Source of the DNA: Paraburkholderia madseniana
GTDB lineage: Bacteria > Pseudomonadota > Gammaproteobacteria > Burkholderiales > Burkholderiaceae
Assembly: GCF_009690905.1 (NCBI RefSeq)
Contig: NZ_VOSW01000001.1
Span: 124,001-188,000 of the forward strand
DNA: 64,000 nt
Direction of reading: 5' to 3'
A program made the translations under genes and the position numbers. How positions within the stretch are numbered: position 1 is the first letter of the stretch; each line of letters opens with the position of its first letter. Below the pieces are notes generated by a model that did not search any database, had not been told where the DNA came from, and saw nothing but the letters and a program-made list of their open reading frames with translations. Of this stretch, positions 34,752 to 45,781 are shown in pieces.

Positions 34752-37142
34752 TCAATTCCCTTCGAGGAACGACTTCAGCTTGTCCGAACGGCTCGGGTGA
34801 CGCAGTTTGCGCAGCGCCTTTGCTTCGATCTGACGGATCCGCTCACGCGTCACGTCGAACTGCTTGCCGACTTCTTCGAGCGTGTGATCGGTGCTCATTT
34901 CGATACCGAAACGCATGCGCAGCACCTTGGCTTCGCGCGGCGTCAGCGAGTCGAGCACGTCCTTCACGACGTCGCGCATGCTGGCATGCAGAGCGGCGTC
35001 GGCCGGCGCAACCGTGTTCGTATCTTCGATAAAGTCGCCCAGATGCGAATCGTCGTCGTCACCGATCGGCGTTTCCATCGAGATCGGCTCCTTCGCGATC
35101 TTCATGATCTTGCGGATCTTGTCTTCCGGCATTTCCATCTTCTCGGCCAGCGTTGCCGGATCCGGCTCGAGACCGGTTTCCTGCAAGATCTGACGCGAGA
35201 TGCGGTTCATCTTGTTGATCGTTTCGATCATGTGAACCGGAATCCGGATCGTACGCGCCTGGTCAGCAATCGAACGCGTAATGGCCTGACGGATCCACCA
35301 TGTTGCATACGTGGAGAACTTGTAGCCGCGACGATATTCGAACTTGTCCACCGCCTTCATCAGGCCGATGTTGCCTTCCTGAATCAGGTCGAGAAACTGC
35401 AAACCACGGTTCGTGTACTTCTTCGCGATCGAGATCACGAGACGCAAGTTCGCCTCGGTCATTTCACGCTTTGCCTGACGCGCTTTCAGTTCGCCCGCCG
35501 CCATCTGGCGGTTGGTTTCCTTCAGGTCCTTCAACGGCAGTACGACGCGCGCCTGCAGGTCCAGCAGACGTTGCTGCTGTTCGCGAATGGCCGGAATGTT
35601 ACGCGTGAGGATCGCGCTATACGCGTGACCTTCACCGACGATCTTGTCAGCCCATTCGAGATCCGTTTCGCTGCCCGGGAAACGCGCGATAAATTCCGCA
35701 CGCGGCATGCCGCACTTATCGACCACCGTATGCAGAATCTGACGCTCGACCTGACGCACTTCGTCCACTTGCGCACGCAACGTGTCGCACAGACGCTCAA
35801 CGGTACGCGCGGTAAAGCGGATCGTCATCAGCTCGTTCTGGATCGTTTCCTGCGCCTTCAGATACGACTTGGACTTGTAGCCTTCCTTCTCGAACGCACG
35901 ACGCATCTTGTCGAACCATTCGCTGATCATGGCGAACTTCTCGAGGGACGCACGCTTGAGCGCTTCCATCTGCGCTGCGTTGGCCGTGGCTTGCGCCGCG
36001 CCGTCGTCTTCTTCCTCGTCGTCCGATTCCTCTTCCTCGGCTTCCTCGTCTTCGCTTTCGATCGCTTCCGCTTCCTGCGCCGAGAAGCCGTCTGCATCTT
36101 CCGCGTTGGCGTCGATCAGGCCGTCGACCAGTTCGTCGATGCGGATTTCCTCGTTCGCGACGCGCTCGGCCATCGCCAGAATGTCGGCGATCGTGGTCGG
36201 GCACGCGGAGATCGCCATCACCATGTGCTTGAGGCCGTCTTCGATCCGCTTGGCGATTTCGATTTCGCCTTCACGCGTCAGCAGTTCGACCGTACCCATT
36301 TCACGCATGTACATGCGGACCGGGTCCGTTGTGCGGCCGAATTCGGAGTCGACGGTGGAGAGCGCGACTTCCGCTTCCTCTTCCACTTCGTCGTCTGACG
36401 AAGCAGCGGGTGCGTTGTCGTTCAGCAGCAGCGTTTCAGCATCCGGCGCCTGCTCGTACACAGCCACGCCCATGTCGTTGAACGTGCTGATGATGCCTTC
36501 GATCGCCTCGGTCTCGGTGAAGTTGTCCGGGAGGTGGTCGTTGATTTCCGCGTACGTGAGGAAGCCGCGCTCCTTGCCGAGCTTGATCAACGCGCGCAGT
36601 TTGGCGCGGCGCTCTTCGAGTTCCTCGACGGTGCCCGGCTGCGACGACGCAAACGCGTCCTTCAGCAGTGCTTTTTCCTTTGCACGACGATCGCGAGCCT
36701 TGACCTTTTCCACCTTGCCGGGAACGGCAGCAGGGGTTTCTTCGCTTTGGGTTGCGTCGTCATCGACGGGTGTTTCGTTCAGCTTTTTCGTCATGGAGTT
36801 CGTCGTACCGGCTGTAGTCTCGACTCGCGGCTGTTGGACAACAGCCGGTTGAACCGTGGATACTGGAGTCTCACGCTCTACCGCATCGTCCTGCGCGGCA
36901 GGCGCTTCCCTTGCGCTTCTGACACCCGGCCGTTTTGCGGCCGGTGGTGGTACAGCTTTCGCCGCCCTGACCGGCTCCGCTCGCGCAGCGGAAGTGGTCG
37001 AGGATTTCTTCCCGGCAGCAGGTGTGACGCTTGCGGCAGACGCTTTTCTGGGGGAAGAAGCTAACTTGGCCTCGGTGACCTTTCTGGTCGGCTCATTCGA
37101 ACCTGTGCCCGTTGCTTTTTTCCCGCCTGGTGTCTTTGCCAT
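34752..37142 (-). CDS. rpoD: Primary RNA polymerase sigma factor (sigma-70)
   Basis: A 796-residue sigma-70. Region 1.1 begins near residue 175 ([24 protein letters not shown]); region 2 has the -10 recognition helix ([20 protein letters not shown]), and region 4.2 the -35 helix ([29 protein letters not shown]). The first 170 residues are an Ala/Lys/Pro/Thr-rich low-complexity extension absent from E. coli RpoD (613 residues). A very acidic run of Glu/Asp lies in the non-conserved region between 1.2 and 2. Last gene of the rpsU-yqeY-dnaG-rpoD unit. Confidence 0.97.
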   Translation of the reverse strand: MAKTPGGKKATGTGSNEPTRKVTEAKLASSPRKASAASVTPAAGKKSSTTSAARAEPVRAAKAVPPPAAKRPGVRSAREAPAAQDDAVERETPVSTVQPAVVQQPRVETTAGTTNSMTKKLNETPVDDDATQSEETPAAVPGKVEKVKARDRRAKEKALLKDAFASSQPGTVEELEERRAKLRALIKLGKERGFLTYAEINDHLPDNFTETEAIEGIISTFNDMGVAVYEQAPDAETLLLNDNAPAASSDDEVEEEAEVALSTVDSEFGRTTDPVRMYMREMGTVELLTREGEIEIAKRIEDGLKHMVMAISACPTTIADILAMAERVANEEIRIDELVDGLIDANAEDADGFSAQEAEAIESEDEEAEEEESDDEEEDDGAAQATANAAQMEALKRASLEKFAMISEWFDKMRRAFEKEGYKSKSYLKAQETIQNELMTIRFTARTVERLCDTLRAQVDEVRQVERQILHTVVDKCGMPRAEFIARFPGSETDLEWADKIVGEGHAYSAILTRNIPAIREQQQRLLDLQARVVLPLKDLKETNRQMAAGELKARQAKREMTEANLRLVISIAKKYTNRGLQFLDLIQEGNIGLMKAVDKFEYRRGYKFSTYATWWIRQAITRSIADQARTIRIPVHMIETINKMNRISRQILQETGLEPDPATLAEKMEMPEDKIRKIMKIAKEPISMETPIGDDDDSHLGDFIEDTNTVAPADAALHASMRDVVKDVLDSLTPREAKVLRMRFGIEMSTDHTLEEVGKQFDVTRERIRQIEAKALRKLRHPSRSDKLKSFLEGN

Positions 37143-37235
37143 CGCAATCGCCTTTTCGCCTTTGCTAGGAAAACCATTGAAAAAACAAACCGCTAGAAAC
37201 TTTTTATTATAGCACTCAGCTTTCTGCCATCCCGC

Positions 37236-39107
37236 TTACAGCCCGAGCTGGCGCTTCATCTCAGCCCGCTTCTGATTCAGGCCCGTCAGCTCCGCAAACT
37301 CCTCCGGCGTGTGCCGGGATTGCCGCGAAAGCTGCTCGAGGCGATCGCAGTAAGCGTCGTATCGCATCTTCAGAATCGCCGCTTTCAACTCCTCTCCGAC
37401 GATCCGTTCCTGCTCGCGCCGTTCCTCGATGACGGTCGCATCCTCCGGGTCCTTCAGCAGCAAATCCCGGACGTTTTCATCATAGTCTAGAATTTTGCGA
37501 AAGATTTCCTCGAAAGTTGGGGCATTTGCGCCGTTTCGCAACAGGTCGGACAGCAACTGAAACTCCGCCGAATCGCCCAGCGCGCGCGCATGCGTCGTCA
37601 CTTCTTCGAACAGCTCGCCGTGCCGCGTGACGCTCAGAAGCGCCTGTTCGGCTTCCTCGTCGAGCACCGCCACGGTCCGCGGATACATCACCAAATTACG
37701 CAGCGTCTTTTCTTCGATCCCGGTCACACTGCGCCGGTCCTTGCGGGCCGGCGCCGATCGGGCGGCCGCCGCGATCCGGGCGTCGACTTCGCATAAAGCG
37801 GCCACTTCCTCGAACGGCACGTCGAGCCGGTCGGCAAACATATGCATGATCTGCGCGCGCAGCGCATTCGCGGGCAGCTGCTGCAGCAGCGGTTTCGCGT
37901 CGAACAGCGCACGGGCGCGGCCTTCCGGCTGATCCAGCTCCTTGCCGGCCAACACCTCGTTCAGCATGAACTGCGACAGCGGCATGGCACGCTCGACCTG
38001 CTCGGCGAACGCTTCTGTGCCGAATTCACGCACGTAGCTGTCCGGATCGTGCTCGGACGGCAGAAACAGGAACCGGATGGTCCGGTTGTCCGCCGCGTGG
38101 GGCAGGCAGGCGTCCAGCGCACGGCGCGCGGCGCGGCGCCCCGCCGAATCGCCGTCGAAGCTGAAGATGACCGTATCGGTCTGGCGCATCAGTTTCTGCA
38201 CATGAATCGGCGTGCAGGCCGTGCCGAGCGTGGCGACCGCGTTCTGGAACCCCAATTGGGCCAGCGCGACCACGTCCATATAGCCTTCGACCACCAGCAC
38301 GTAATGCTGTTCACGAATCGCCAGACGGGCCTCGAAGAGCCCGTAAAGCTCGCTGCCTTTGTTAAATAGAGGCGTTTCCGGCGAATTCAAATATTTGGGT
38401 TCGCCGCCGTCCAGCACGCGCCCGCCGAAGCCGATCACCTGCCCTTTCACATTCCGTATCGGGAACATGATCCGCTCGCGAAAGCGGTCGTACCGGCGGT
38501 TCTGACCTTGTGCGTCCGACTTTTCGCTGACGATCACGAGACCGGACTCGACCAGCGAATCATCCCGATAGTTGGGGAAGGCCGGTTCGAGGTTCTGCCA
38601 GCCGTCCGGTGCATAGCCGAGGCCAAAACGGGCGGCGATCTCGCCGGTCAGACCGCGTTTCTTCAGATACTGGATCGCGACCGGCGCGCCACGCAACTGC
38701 TTGCGGTAGAAATCGCAGGCGGTCTGCATGACATCGGACAGCGCCGTGGTCACCGCCTTGGACGCACCCGGCGAATACCCGCCGGAGCCGCCACCGCCGC
38801 CATAGCCCGGCGAAGGCTCGTTCGGCACGGTCAACCCGACCGATTGCGCGAGTTCGTTGACCGCCTCGGGGAACGTGGACCCAACGTGCTCCATCAGGAA
38901 GCCGATGGCCGTACCGTGCGCGCCGCAGCCGAAGCAGTGATAGAACTGTTTAGTCGGACTAACCGTAAACGAAGGGCTCTTCTCGTTGTGAAACGGGCAC
39001 AGCCCCATGAAGTTCGCGCCGCCCTTTTTCAACTGCACGTACCGGCCGACCACGTCGACGATATCGACGCGGTTGAGCAGGTCCTGCAGGAATGACGGTG
39101 GAATCAC
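37236..39107 (-). CDS. dnaG: DNA primase
   Basis: A 623-residue bacterial primase. N-terminal CHC2 zinc ribbon (C37, H40, C58, C61), the polymerase core with TOPRIM (VVEGYMDVVALAQLG; FSFDGDSAGRRAARRAL) and a C-terminal DnaB-interaction domain. It makes RNA primers at the replication fork. A glycine-rich linker (GYGGGGGSGGYSPG, about 102-115) follows the zinc domain. The gap to rpoD is 93 bp. Confidence 0.97.
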   Translation of the reverse strand: MIPPSFLQDLLNRVDIVDVVGRYVQLKKGGANFMGLCPFHNEKSPSFTVSPTKQFYHCFGCGAHGTAIGFLMEHVGSTFPEAVNELAQSVGLTVPNEPSPGYGGGGGSGGYSPGASKAVTTALSDVMQTACDFYRKQLRGAPVAIQYLKKRGLTGEIAARFGLGYAPDGWQNLEPAFPNYRDDSLVESGLVIVSEKSDAQGQNRRYDRFRERIMFPIRNVKGQVIGFGGRVLDGGEPKYLNSPETPLFNKGSELYGLFEARLAIREQHYVLVVEGYMDVVALAQLGFQNAVATLGTACTPIHVQKLMRQTDTVIFSFDGDSAGRRAARRALDACLPHAADNRTIRFLFLPSEHDPDSYVREFGTEAFAEQVERAMPLSQFMLNEVLAGKELDQPEGRARALFDAKPLLQQLPANALRAQIMHMFADRLDVPFEEVAALCEVDARIAAAARSAPARKDRRSVTGIEEKTLRNLVMYPRTVAVLDEEAEQALLSVTRHGELFEEVTTHARALGDSAEFQLLSDLLRNGANAPTFEEIFRKILDYDENVRDLLLKDPEDATVIEERREQERIVGEELKAAILKMRYDAYCDRLEQLSRQSRHTPEEFAELTGLNQKRAEMKRQLGL

Positions 39108-39185
39108 AGTGAATGACGCTACCTAAAAAGCTCAAGGCTGTGCGCGCCGTCGAACAACGGCACGCGCAGACCGGAAATACAGGAA

Positions 39186-39635
39186 TTACTTCGCGAGCGC
39201 GGCTTTGACTTGCGCCGAGACAGCGGTCATGTCGGCGCGACCGGCCAGCTTCGGCTTGAGCACGCCCATCACCTTGCCCATGTCCTGCGGGCCCGCAGCG
39301 CCGGTTTGCGCGACCGCGGCCTGAACTTCGGCAACGATCTCCGCTTCGGACATCTGCGCCGGCATATAGGCGGACAGGATGGCCAGTTCGGCCTTTTCCT
39401 TGTCGGCGAGGTCCGTGCGGCCAGCAGCTTCGAACTGGCTGATCGAGTCTTTGCGCTGCTTGATCATCTTGTCGATGACGGCGATGATCGCCGCGTCGTC
39501 AAGGGTGACGCGTTCGTCGACTTCGCGTTGCTTGACCGCGGCGAGCAGCAGGCGGATCGTGCCGAGACGCTCGGTCTCACGCGCCCGCATGGCCGCTTTC
39601 ATGTCGTCGTTGATCTGGTCCTTGAGGCTCATCAC
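39186..39635 (-). CDS. yqeY: GatB/YqeY domain protein
   Basis: A 149-residue YqeY-family protein (LKDQINDDMKAAMRARETERL; LLLAAVKQREVDER; ILSAYMPAQMSEAEI; QDMGKVMGVLKPKLAGRADM). It resembles the tRNA-binding tail of GatB; its cellular role is not settled. Its place between rpsU and dnaG is standard in Betaproteobacteria. Confidence 0.92.
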   Translation of the reverse strand: MMSLKDQINDDMKAAMRARETERLGTIRLLLAAVKQREVDERVTLDDAAIIAVIDKMIKQRKDSISQFEAAGRTDLADKEKAELAILSAYMPAQMSEAEIVAEVQAAVAQTGAAGPQDMGKVMGVLKPKLAGRADMTAVSAQVKAALAK

Positions 39636-39705
39636 TCACCTGAATGCGTTGAAAATTTAAAAACCGGCCGCTTACGGTACCAATGCGCCGCATCCAACAC
39701 AAACG

Positions 39706-39733
39706 CCCGCTTGGGACTGCTTCCTCAAGCGGG
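39706..39733 (-). terminator. Hairpin between rpsU and yqeY
   Basis: CCCGCTTG and CAAGCGGG with a 12-base loop, and a second GC-rich hairpin GGCCC-GAA-GGGCC (39774-39786), both in the 232-bp gap. No T-run. Partial termination or RNA processing here would let S21 be made in excess over primase and sigma. Confidence 0.4.
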
Positions 39734-39867
39734 TTGGCGCAATTTTGCGTAGTGGATGCGACCCTGCCGGCTGGCCCGAAGGGCCGTGTTTTCCGCGATG
39801 GCACCTGCTGTGCCGTCACCGTTGGATGTCGCCGCTCCGTTCGACGGGAACCGCGGCAACGCCAGAA

Positions 39868-40080
39868 TCAGTAGAACTTCTTTGGCAGCATCTGGCCACG
39901 CAGACGCTTGAAATGACGCTTAACCGCAGCCGCCTTCTTGCGCTTGCGCTCAGCCGTAGGCTTTTCGTAAAACTCCCGGGCGCGAAGTTCCGTTAGCAGC
40001 CCGGTTTTCTCCATCGTGCGCTTGAAGCGGCGCATGGCAACTTCAAACGGCTCGTTGTCTTTTACGTGGATGGTCGTCAT
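39868..40080 (-). CDS. rpsU: 30S ribosomal protein S21
   Basis: A 70-residue S21 ([36 protein letters not shown]), a basic protein of the small-subunit platform. First gene of the macromolecular-synthesis unit; a -10-like box lies about 35 bp upstream. Confidence 0.97.
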   Translation of the reverse strand: MTTIHVKDNEPFEVAMRRFKRTMEKTGLLTELRAREFYEKPTAERKRKKAAAVKRHFKRLRGQMLPKKFY

Positions 40081-40112
40081 TTTTCAATAACGGAACTTTG
40101 TAAAGGTTCAGG

Positions 40113-40118
40113 AGTATA
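40113..40118 (-). promoter_or_regulatory. -10 box of the rpsU-yqeY-dnaG-rpoD unit
   Basis: TATACT on the minus strand, 32 bp before the rpsU ATG. The -35 position is weak (ATAGCT), so this is tentative. Confidence 0.45.
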
Positions 40119-40148
40119 GCAGAGCTTTCTCACAAAGCTATTGCGCCG

Positions 40149-41366
40149 TCAAGCCCCTAAAACGTACTCCGCGGACGCCTGGCCGGCCGCCACGCCGGAG
40201 GCCCACGCCCACTGGAAATTGTAGCCGCCGAGCCAGCCAGTCACGTCGACCGCCTCGCCAATGAAGTACAAACCCGGCGTGCGGGCGCTCATCATCGTCG
40301 CCGACGACAGCTCGCGCGTGTCGATACCACCGCGCGTGACTTCGGCCTTGCGGTAGCCTTCGGTGCCGTTCGGGGTGAGCGTCCAGCGCGACAAGGCCTC
40401 ACCGACGCGGCGCAGCGTCTTGTCCGGCAGATCGGCCACGCGCACCTCGGCGGGAATCTGGTGGGTTTCCAGCCAGACGTGGGCGAGCCGTTGTGGCACC
40501 CATTCCGAGAGCAGATTGGCGATCTGGCGCTTCGTGCCGGTTTTGGCTTCCAGCAACGCGGTGGTGGCGTCCTGCTCGGGCAGCAAATTGATGTGAATCG
40601 GCTCGCCGGGCTGCCAGTAGCTCGAAATCTGCAGAACCCCCGGGCCCGACAGGCCGCGGTGCGTGAGCAGCAGGTCCTCGTTGAACTCGGAGCCGGTCTT
40701 CTTGTTGCCGGTCGCCAGTTGCACTTCGAGCGACACGCCGGAGAGCGCCGAGAACGGCTCCCAGTCGGCCGGAGCAAAGGTCAGCGGCACCAGCGCGGGG
40801 CGGGTGTCGATCAGCTTATGGCCGAACTGCTTGGCGAGGCGATAGGCGAAATCAGTGGCGCCGATCTTGGGGATCGACAGGCCGCCGGTCGCCACCACGA
40901 GCGCGCGGGCCGTGATCGGGCCGGAGTGGGTGTCCAGCGTGAACCGTCCTTCGGCATCATGCCGCACCTGGTCGACCGCGAGCGGCGTGCGCCACGCAAT
41001 GCGGCCCGCGTCGCATTCGTTCTTCAGTACGTTGATGACCGCGTCGCTCGACTGGTCGCAGAACAACTGCCCCTTGTGCTTCTCGTGCCACGTCACGTGA
41101 TGGCGCTTGAGCAGCGCCATGAAGTCACGCGGCGTATAGCGCGCCAGCGCCGAGCGGCAAAAATGAGGATTGGCCGACAAATAATTGGCCGGTCCGGCAT
41201 ACAGATTCGTGAAATTGCACCGGCCGCCACCGGAAATGCGGATTTTCTCCGCGAGGCGCTGCGAGTGGTCGATCAGCACCACGCGACGGCCGAGTTGCCC
41301 GGCCACGGCCGCGCACATCATGCCGGCCGCGCCCGCGCCGATCACTGCGATATCGAAGGATTCCAT
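40149..41366 (-). CDS. yhiN: FAD-dependent oxidoreductase, HI0933/YhiN family
   Basis: A 405-residue flavoprotein with the N-terminal dinucleotide motif ([21 protein letters not shown]), the family-typical [10 protein letters not shown], and a C-terminal FAD-contact stretch ([25 protein letters not shown]). Widespread, with no assigned reaction; a role in tRNA or nucleotide chemistry has only been suggested for relatives. It is divergent from tsaD and ends 68 bp from rpsU on the same strand. Confidence 0.88.
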   Translation of the reverse strand: MESFDIAVIGAGAAGMMCAAVAGQLGRRVVLIDHSQRLAEKIRISGGGRCNFTNLYAGPANYLSANPHFCRSALARYTPRDFMALLKRHHVTWHEKHKGQLFCDQSSDAVINVLKNECDAGRIAWRTPLAVDQVRHDAEGRFTLDTHSGPITARALVVATGGLSIPKIGATDFAYRLAKQFGHKLIDTRPALVPLTFAPADWEPFSALSGVSLEVQLATGNKKTGSEFNEDLLLTHRGLSGPGVLQISSYWQPGEPIHINLLPEQDATTALLEAKTGTKRQIANLLSEWVPQRLAHVWLETHQIPAEVRVADLPDKTLRRVGEALSRWTLTPNGTEGYRKAEVTRGGIDTRELSSATMMSARTPGLYFIGEAVDVTGWLGGYNFQWAWASGVAAGQASAEYVLGA

Positions 41367-41499
41367 GGGGCCGCATTGTACCTGCGCGCCTGCGGCTCCC
41401 TGCCCGCACTGCTATACTTTCAGGCTTGCCTTTTCACTTTTAGGCGCTGGAGCGGCTTTGCTTCCGTGCCCGCTCCAACCCATCCGCGACCCACCCACC

Positions 41500-42528
41500 A
41501 TGCTCGTTCTCGGCATCGAAAGCTCCTGCGACGAAACCGGTCTCGCGCTCTACGACACAGAGCGCGGACTGCTCGCGCACGCGCTGCATTCGCAAATTGC
41601 GATGCACCGGGAGTACGGCGGGGTGGTGCCGGAGTTGGCGTCGCGCGACCATATCCGGCGCGCGCTGCCGCTGCTCGAAGAAGTGATGGAGCGCGCCGGC
41701 ACGGTGCGCAGCGACATCGACGCGATCGCCTATACGCAAGGCCCTGGCCTCGCGGGCGCACTACTGGTCGGCGCGAGCGTGGCGAACTCGCTGGCCATGG
41801 CGTGGGACAAGCCGACCATCGGCATCCATCATCTCGAAGGGCACTTGTTGTCGCCGCTGCTGGTGGACGAGCCGCCGCCGTTTCCGTTCGTCGCGTTACT
41901 GGTGTCGGGCGGCCATACGCAGTTGATGCGTGTGACGGACGTGGGTGTCTACGAAACGCTCGGTGAAACGCTGGACGACGCCGCCGGAGAAGCTTTCGAC
42001 AAAACCGCCAAGCTGCTGGGCCTAGGTTATCCGGGCGGCCCGGAAGTGTCGCGGATGGCGGAATTCGGCACGCCCGGCGCAGTGGTCCTGCCGCGCCCGA
42101 TGCTGCATTCCGGCGACCTCGATTTCAGCTTCAGCGGGCTGAAGACCGCTGTTCTCACGCATGCGAAGAAGCTCGGTGGCGCGAATATCTGCGAGCAGGC
42201 GAAAGCGGATCTGGCGCGTGGTTTCGTCGATGCGGCCGTAGAAGTGCTGGCGGCGAAATCGCTGGCCGCGCTCAAACGGACGAAGCTCAATCGGCTGGTG
42301 GTGGCAGGCGGCGTCGGTGCAAACCGGCAACTGCGTGAAGCGCTTTCCGCCGCGGCGAAGAAACGCAATTTCTTTGTGCATTACCCCGATTTGTCGCTGT
42401 GTACGGACAACGGCGCGATGATCGCGTTGGCCGGCGCGTTGCGATTGCAACGCTGGCCCGATCAATCGGGTAAAGACTATGCGTTCACCGTGAAGCCGCG
42501 CTGGGATCTGACGTCCCTCGCGCGCTGA
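41500..42528 (+). CDS. tsaD: tRNA N6-threonylcarbamoyladenosine transferase
   Basis: A 342-residue Kae1/TsaD ATPase. Metal ligands H111 and H115 ([13 protein letters not shown]) agree with E. coli numbering. Opening [16 protein letters not shown] and late [13 protein letters not shown] are typical. It transfers the threonylcarbamoyl group to A37 of ANN-decoding tRNAs with TsaB/TsaE. Start at 41500 is set by the conserved N-terminus; the frame is open upstream. Confidence 0.96.
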   Translation: MLVLGIESSCDETGLALYDTERGLLAHALHSQIAMHREYGGVVPELASRDHIRRALPLLEEVMERAGTVRSDIDAIAYTQGPGLAGALLVGASVANSLAMAWDKPTIGIHHLEGHLLSPLLVDEPPPFPFVALLVSGGHTQLMRVTDVGVYETLGETLDDAAGEAFDKTAKLLGLGYPGGPEVSRMAEFGTPGAVVLPRPMLHSGDLDFSFSGLKTAVLTHAKKLGGANICEQAKADLARGFVDAAVEVLAAKSLAALKRTKLNRLVVAGGVGANRQLREALSAAAKKRNFFVHYPDLSLCTDNGAMIALAGALRLQRWPDQSGKDYAFTVKPRWDLTSLAR

Positions 42529-42590
42529 ACCCGCAACGAGGCCGCGACGCCCGCCGCTTACCGGGCAAAACGATGACGATGGCAACCCCA

Positions 42591-42623
42591 TAGAAAAAGC
42601 CGCTTCGAAAGCGGCTTTTTCTA
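42591..42623. terminator. Bidirectional terminator between tsaD and folE2
   Basis: TAGAAAAAGCCGCTT, CGA, AAGCGGCTTTTTCTA: 15-bp perfect stem with A/T tracts serving both converging genes. Confidence 0.92.
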
Positions 42624-42652
42624 TTCGCGGCAAGCAAGAAGCTAAAGCGTGA

Positions 42653-43459
42653 TCACGCCACCCGCTTATCCCGTTCGATCACTGCATACGCGCTGTGATT
42701 GTGAATCGATTCGAAGTTCTCAGCTTCGAGCACATAAGCGACGATGCGCTCGTCTGCATTCAGACGCTGCGCAACGTCACGCACCAGGTCCTCGACGAAC
42801 TTCGGATTTTCATAGGCACGTTCGGTGACGAACTTCTCATCCGGACGCTTGAGCAAACCCCACAGTTCGCACGAGGCTTCTTCTTCCGCGATACGAACCA
42901 GCTCTTCCACCGCCACGTCGCCCACTAGCTCCGCGTTGATCGTGACGTGCGAGCGCTGGTTGTGCGCGCCGTACTGCGAAATCTTCTTCGAGCACGGGCA
43001 CAGGCTCGTGACCGGCACCAGCACCTTCAGGAACAGACGCGTCGCGCCGTTGCGGGTCTCGCCCGTCAACGTCACTTCGTAGTCGAGCAGACTTTGCACG
43101 CCGGACACCGGCGCGGTCTTATTCACGAAGTACGGGAACGACACTTCGATGCGCCCCGCCTCGGCCTCGAGCTTTTCCAGCATCGCGGCGAGCATGGTGC
43201 GGAACATGGCCGCCTCGAGCGGCGCCTTGTTTTCTTCGAGCAGCGCGACGAAACGCGACATGTGCGTGCCCTTCTGATCGGCGGGCAGATGCACGTCGAG
43301 ATTCCACGTGCCCACAGAAGGCTGCACTTCGCCGCTTTGCGTGCGCACCGTCAACGGATGGCGCACTGCCTTGACGCCGACTCGTTGAATCGGAATCTGA
43401 CGCGTATCGGGCGTGCTCTGCACGTCGGGCATCACAAAGGCGGGATTCATCTGGTTCAT
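42653..43459 (-). CDS. folE2: GTP cyclohydrolase IB
   Basis: A 268-residue COG1469/FolE2 protein ([45 protein letters not shown]). The conserved cysteine in SLCPCSK is present. It makes dihydroneopterin triphosphate for folate and queuosine without needing zinc, unlike FolE. AAGGA precedes the start. Its upstream gap is separate from dxs, so it probably has its own promoter. Confidence 0.95.
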   Translation of the reverse strand: MNQMNPAFVMPDVQSTPDTRQIPIQRVGVKAVRHPLTVRTQSGEVQPSVGTWNLDVHLPADQKGTHMSRFVALLEENKAPLEAAMFRTMLAAMLEKLEAEAGRIEVSFPYFVNKTAPVSGVQSLLDYEVTLTGETRNGATRLFLKVLVPVTSLCPCSKKISQYGAHNQRSHVTINAELVGDVAVEELVRIAEEEASCELWGLLKRPDEKFVTERAYENPKFVEDLVRDVAQRLNADERIVAYVLEAENFESIHNHSAYAVIERDKRVA

Positions 43460-43631
43460 ATTCTTGTCCTTTCAGGAAACGCCGGGCCGTCCCATGTTTT
43501 CCGCTCTACGGGAGTCCCCCGCCTCGAAGGAAACCCCTTCAAGGATTGGAGGATTGCCCCATCGGCGGGTGTCGCAAAACGACACGTTTGAGGGCGCTCA
43601 GCGGCCGTGCGAATCAGGTCGCGCAACGGCA

Positions 43632-43677
43632 AACGCCGGCCCCTGCCGGCGTTGGATGATGGACCCGAAGGTCCATC
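43632..43677. other. Two adjacent strong hairpins in the folE2-dxs gap
   Basis: AACGCCGGC-CCCT-GCCGGCGTT (43632-43653) and GATGGACC-CGAA-GGTCCATC (43658-43677) in a 329-bp gap without genes. Neither has a T-run. They could be dxs 3' structures or folE2 leader structures, since both genes lie on the minus strand. Confidence 0.5.
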
Positions 43678-43788
43678 GACTCAAGTTGGAGATTGCTATG
43701 GCCGCTATAGCCGCGGCGTAGCGCACGGCAGTGCAGCTGAACGACTCAGCCAATCCACGGAGCTAAGTGAGGCAACTGAGTGACACAA

Positions 43789-45696
43789 TCAAGCGACGCG
43801 CTTCACCGAGGATTGGCCAGCGACCGCACCGCTGGAAAGAAAGCGTTCGCGAATCGACTTGGCGATGCCCGCGGCGTCGAGACCACACGCGGATAGCAAC
43901 TTGGCCGGATCTCCATGATCGATGAAGCGATCCGGAAGGCCCAATTGTAGTACGGGCCGCATAACCCCACTCTCAAGCAGGGCTTCGACGCAAGCCGAAC
44001 CCGCGCCGCCCATCACGCAGCCTTCTTCCACCGTGACGATGGCGTCGTGCGTTTCGGCCAGTTGACGGACCAGTTCGGCGTCCAGCGGCTTCACGAAGCG
44101 CATGTTCGCCACCGTGGCGTCCAGTTGCTCAGCGGCCGCCAGCGAGGGCGCAACCATCGTGCCGAATGCCAGAATCGCAATCCGCTTGCCGGCCGGTTGC
44201 GACGTTTCGCGACGGACCTCGCCCTTGCCGAGCGGCAGCGCCGTCATTTGCTTGACCGTTGCCACGCCCGTGCCGGCGCCGCGCGGGTAGCGCACTGCCG
44301 TCGGGTTCGGCTGCTGCAATGCCGTGTACAGCATCTGGCGGCATTCGTTTTCGTCCGACGCAGCCATCACCGTCATGTTCGGGATGCAGCGCATGAATGC
44401 CAGATCGTAAGCACCCGCATGTGTGGCGCCGTCCGCGCCGACCAGACCCGCGCGGTCGATGGCGAACACCACCGGCAGGTTCTGCAGCGCGACGTCGTGG
44501 ATCAGCTGGTCGTAAGCACGTTGCAGGAAGGTCGAGTAAATCGCGACCACCGGCTTCATGCCGTCCGCAGCCAGGCCGCCGGCGAACGTCACTGCGTGCT
44601 GCTCGGCGATGCCGACGTCGAAGTAACGATCCGGGAAGCGCTTCTCGAACTCGACCATGCCCGAGCCTTCACGCATGGCCGGCGTAATACCGACCACGCG
44701 CGCGTCCAGCTCGGCCGCGTCGCACAGCCATTCGCCGAACACCTGCGTGTACGTCTTTTTCGACGGCGTGGTGGCGGGCTTGATGCCCTCAGCCGGATTG
44801 AACTTGCCCGGGCCGTGATACAGCACCGGATCGGCCTCGGCCAGCTTGTAGCCCTGCCCCTTCTTCGTGACGACGTGCAGGAATTGCGGACCGCGCAGTT
44901 CCTTGATGTTCTGCAGCGTCGGGATCAGCGAATCGAGGTCGTGACCGTCGATCGGGCCGATGTAGTTGAAACCGAACTCTTCGAACAGCGTAGCCGGCAC
45001 GATCATGCCCTTCGCGTGCTCTTCGAGCTTGCGGGCCAGATCGAGCATAGGCGGCGCGACGCGCAGCACACGTTCGACGCCCGCACGCGCGGCGGCGTAG
45101 AAACGGCCCGACATCAGGCGCGCCAGATGGCGATTCAACGCGCCGACCGGCGGCGAAATCGACATGTCGTTATCGTTCAGGATGACCAGCAGCGGCACGT
45201 CGTCTTCGACGCCGGCGTTGTTCATCGCCTCGAAGGCCATGCCGGCCGTCATCGCGCCGTCGCCGATCACGGCGATGCCCATGCGGTTCTCGCCCTGCAG
45301 CTTGCTGGCAACGGCCATGCCAAGCGCGGCCGAGATCGACGTGCTGGAGTGCGCGGTGCCGAAAGTGTCGTATTCCGACTCGTCGCGCTTCGGAAAGCCC
45401 GAGATGCCGCCGAGCTGACGCAGCGTGTGCATCTTGTCGCGGCGGCCCGTCAGGATCTTGTGCGGGTAGGTTTGATGGCCGACATCCCACACGATCCGGT
45501 CGCGCGGCGTGTCGAACACATAGTGCAGAGCAATGGTCAACTCGACCGTGCCGAGGTTGGACGAAAGATGGCCGCCCGTCTGCGATACGCTGTCGAGCAC
45601 GAAGGCACGCAACTCGTCGGCAAGCGGTTGCAATTGGCGGCGATCGAGGCGGCGCAAGGCTGCCGGGTCGTCGATAGTTTTCAGCAAGTCGTACAT
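43789..45696 (-). CDS. dxs: 1-deoxy-D-xylulose-5-phosphate synthase
   Basis: A 635-residue thiamine-diphosphate enzyme, first step of the MEP isoprenoid pathway. TPP motif [17 protein letters not shown] with downstream [14 protein letters not shown]; transketolase C-domain at the end. Start at 45696 ([11 protein letters not shown]) fits the family length; an in-frame ATG 45 bases upstream is less likely. Last in xseB-ispA-dxs. Confidence 0.96.
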   Translation of the reverse strand: MYDLLKTIDDPAALRRLDRRQLQPLADELRAFVLDSVSQTGGHLSSNLGTVELTIALHYVFDTPRDRIVWDVGHQTYPHKILTGRRDKMHTLRQLGGISGFPKRDESEYDTFGTAHSSTSISAALGMAVASKLQGENRMGIAVIGDGAMTAGMAFEAMNNAGVEDDVPLLVILNDNDMSISPPVGALNRHLARLMSGRFYAAARAGVERVLRVAPPMLDLARKLEEHAKGMIVPATLFEEFGFNYIGPIDGHDLDSLIPTLQNIKELRGPQFLHVVTKKGQGYKLAEADPVLYHGPGKFNPAEGIKPATTPSKKTYTQVFGEWLCDAAELDARVVGITPAMREGSGMVEFEKRFPDRYFDVGIAEQHAVTFAGGLAADGMKPVVAIYSTFLQRAYDQLIHDVALQNLPVVFAIDRAGLVGADGATHAGAYDLAFMRCIPNMTVMAASDENECRQMLYTALQQPNPTAVRYPRGAGTGVATVKQMTALPLGKGEVRRETSQPAGKRIAILAFGTMVAPSLAAAEQLDATVANMRFVKPLDAELVRQLAETHDAIVTVEEGCVMGGAGSACVEALLESGVMRPVLQLGLPDRFIDHGDPAKLLSACGLDAAGIAKSIRERFLSSGAVAGQSSVKRVA

Positions 45697-45781
45697 CGTC
45701 GTTCCATTGTAGGAAAACTTACGCGCCCGCACTTCATACATGCACCCCGTAGCAAAGGTGCGCGGCGGCGGGCTTTCGCGT

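Noticed and set aside
34641-36398. 585-codon open frame opposite rpoD
   Set aside because: Antisense shadow of a highly biased gene; His/Arg/Phe-rich with no recognisable motif.
43460-43600. Zur box expected before a zinc-independent folE2
   Set aside because: No GTTATAT-like palindrome was found in the leader, so zinc control is not supported by the sequence.
43413-43721. 102-codon open frame over the folE2 start region
   Set aside because: Overlaps folE2 antisense and runs through hairpins; no start signal or domain.
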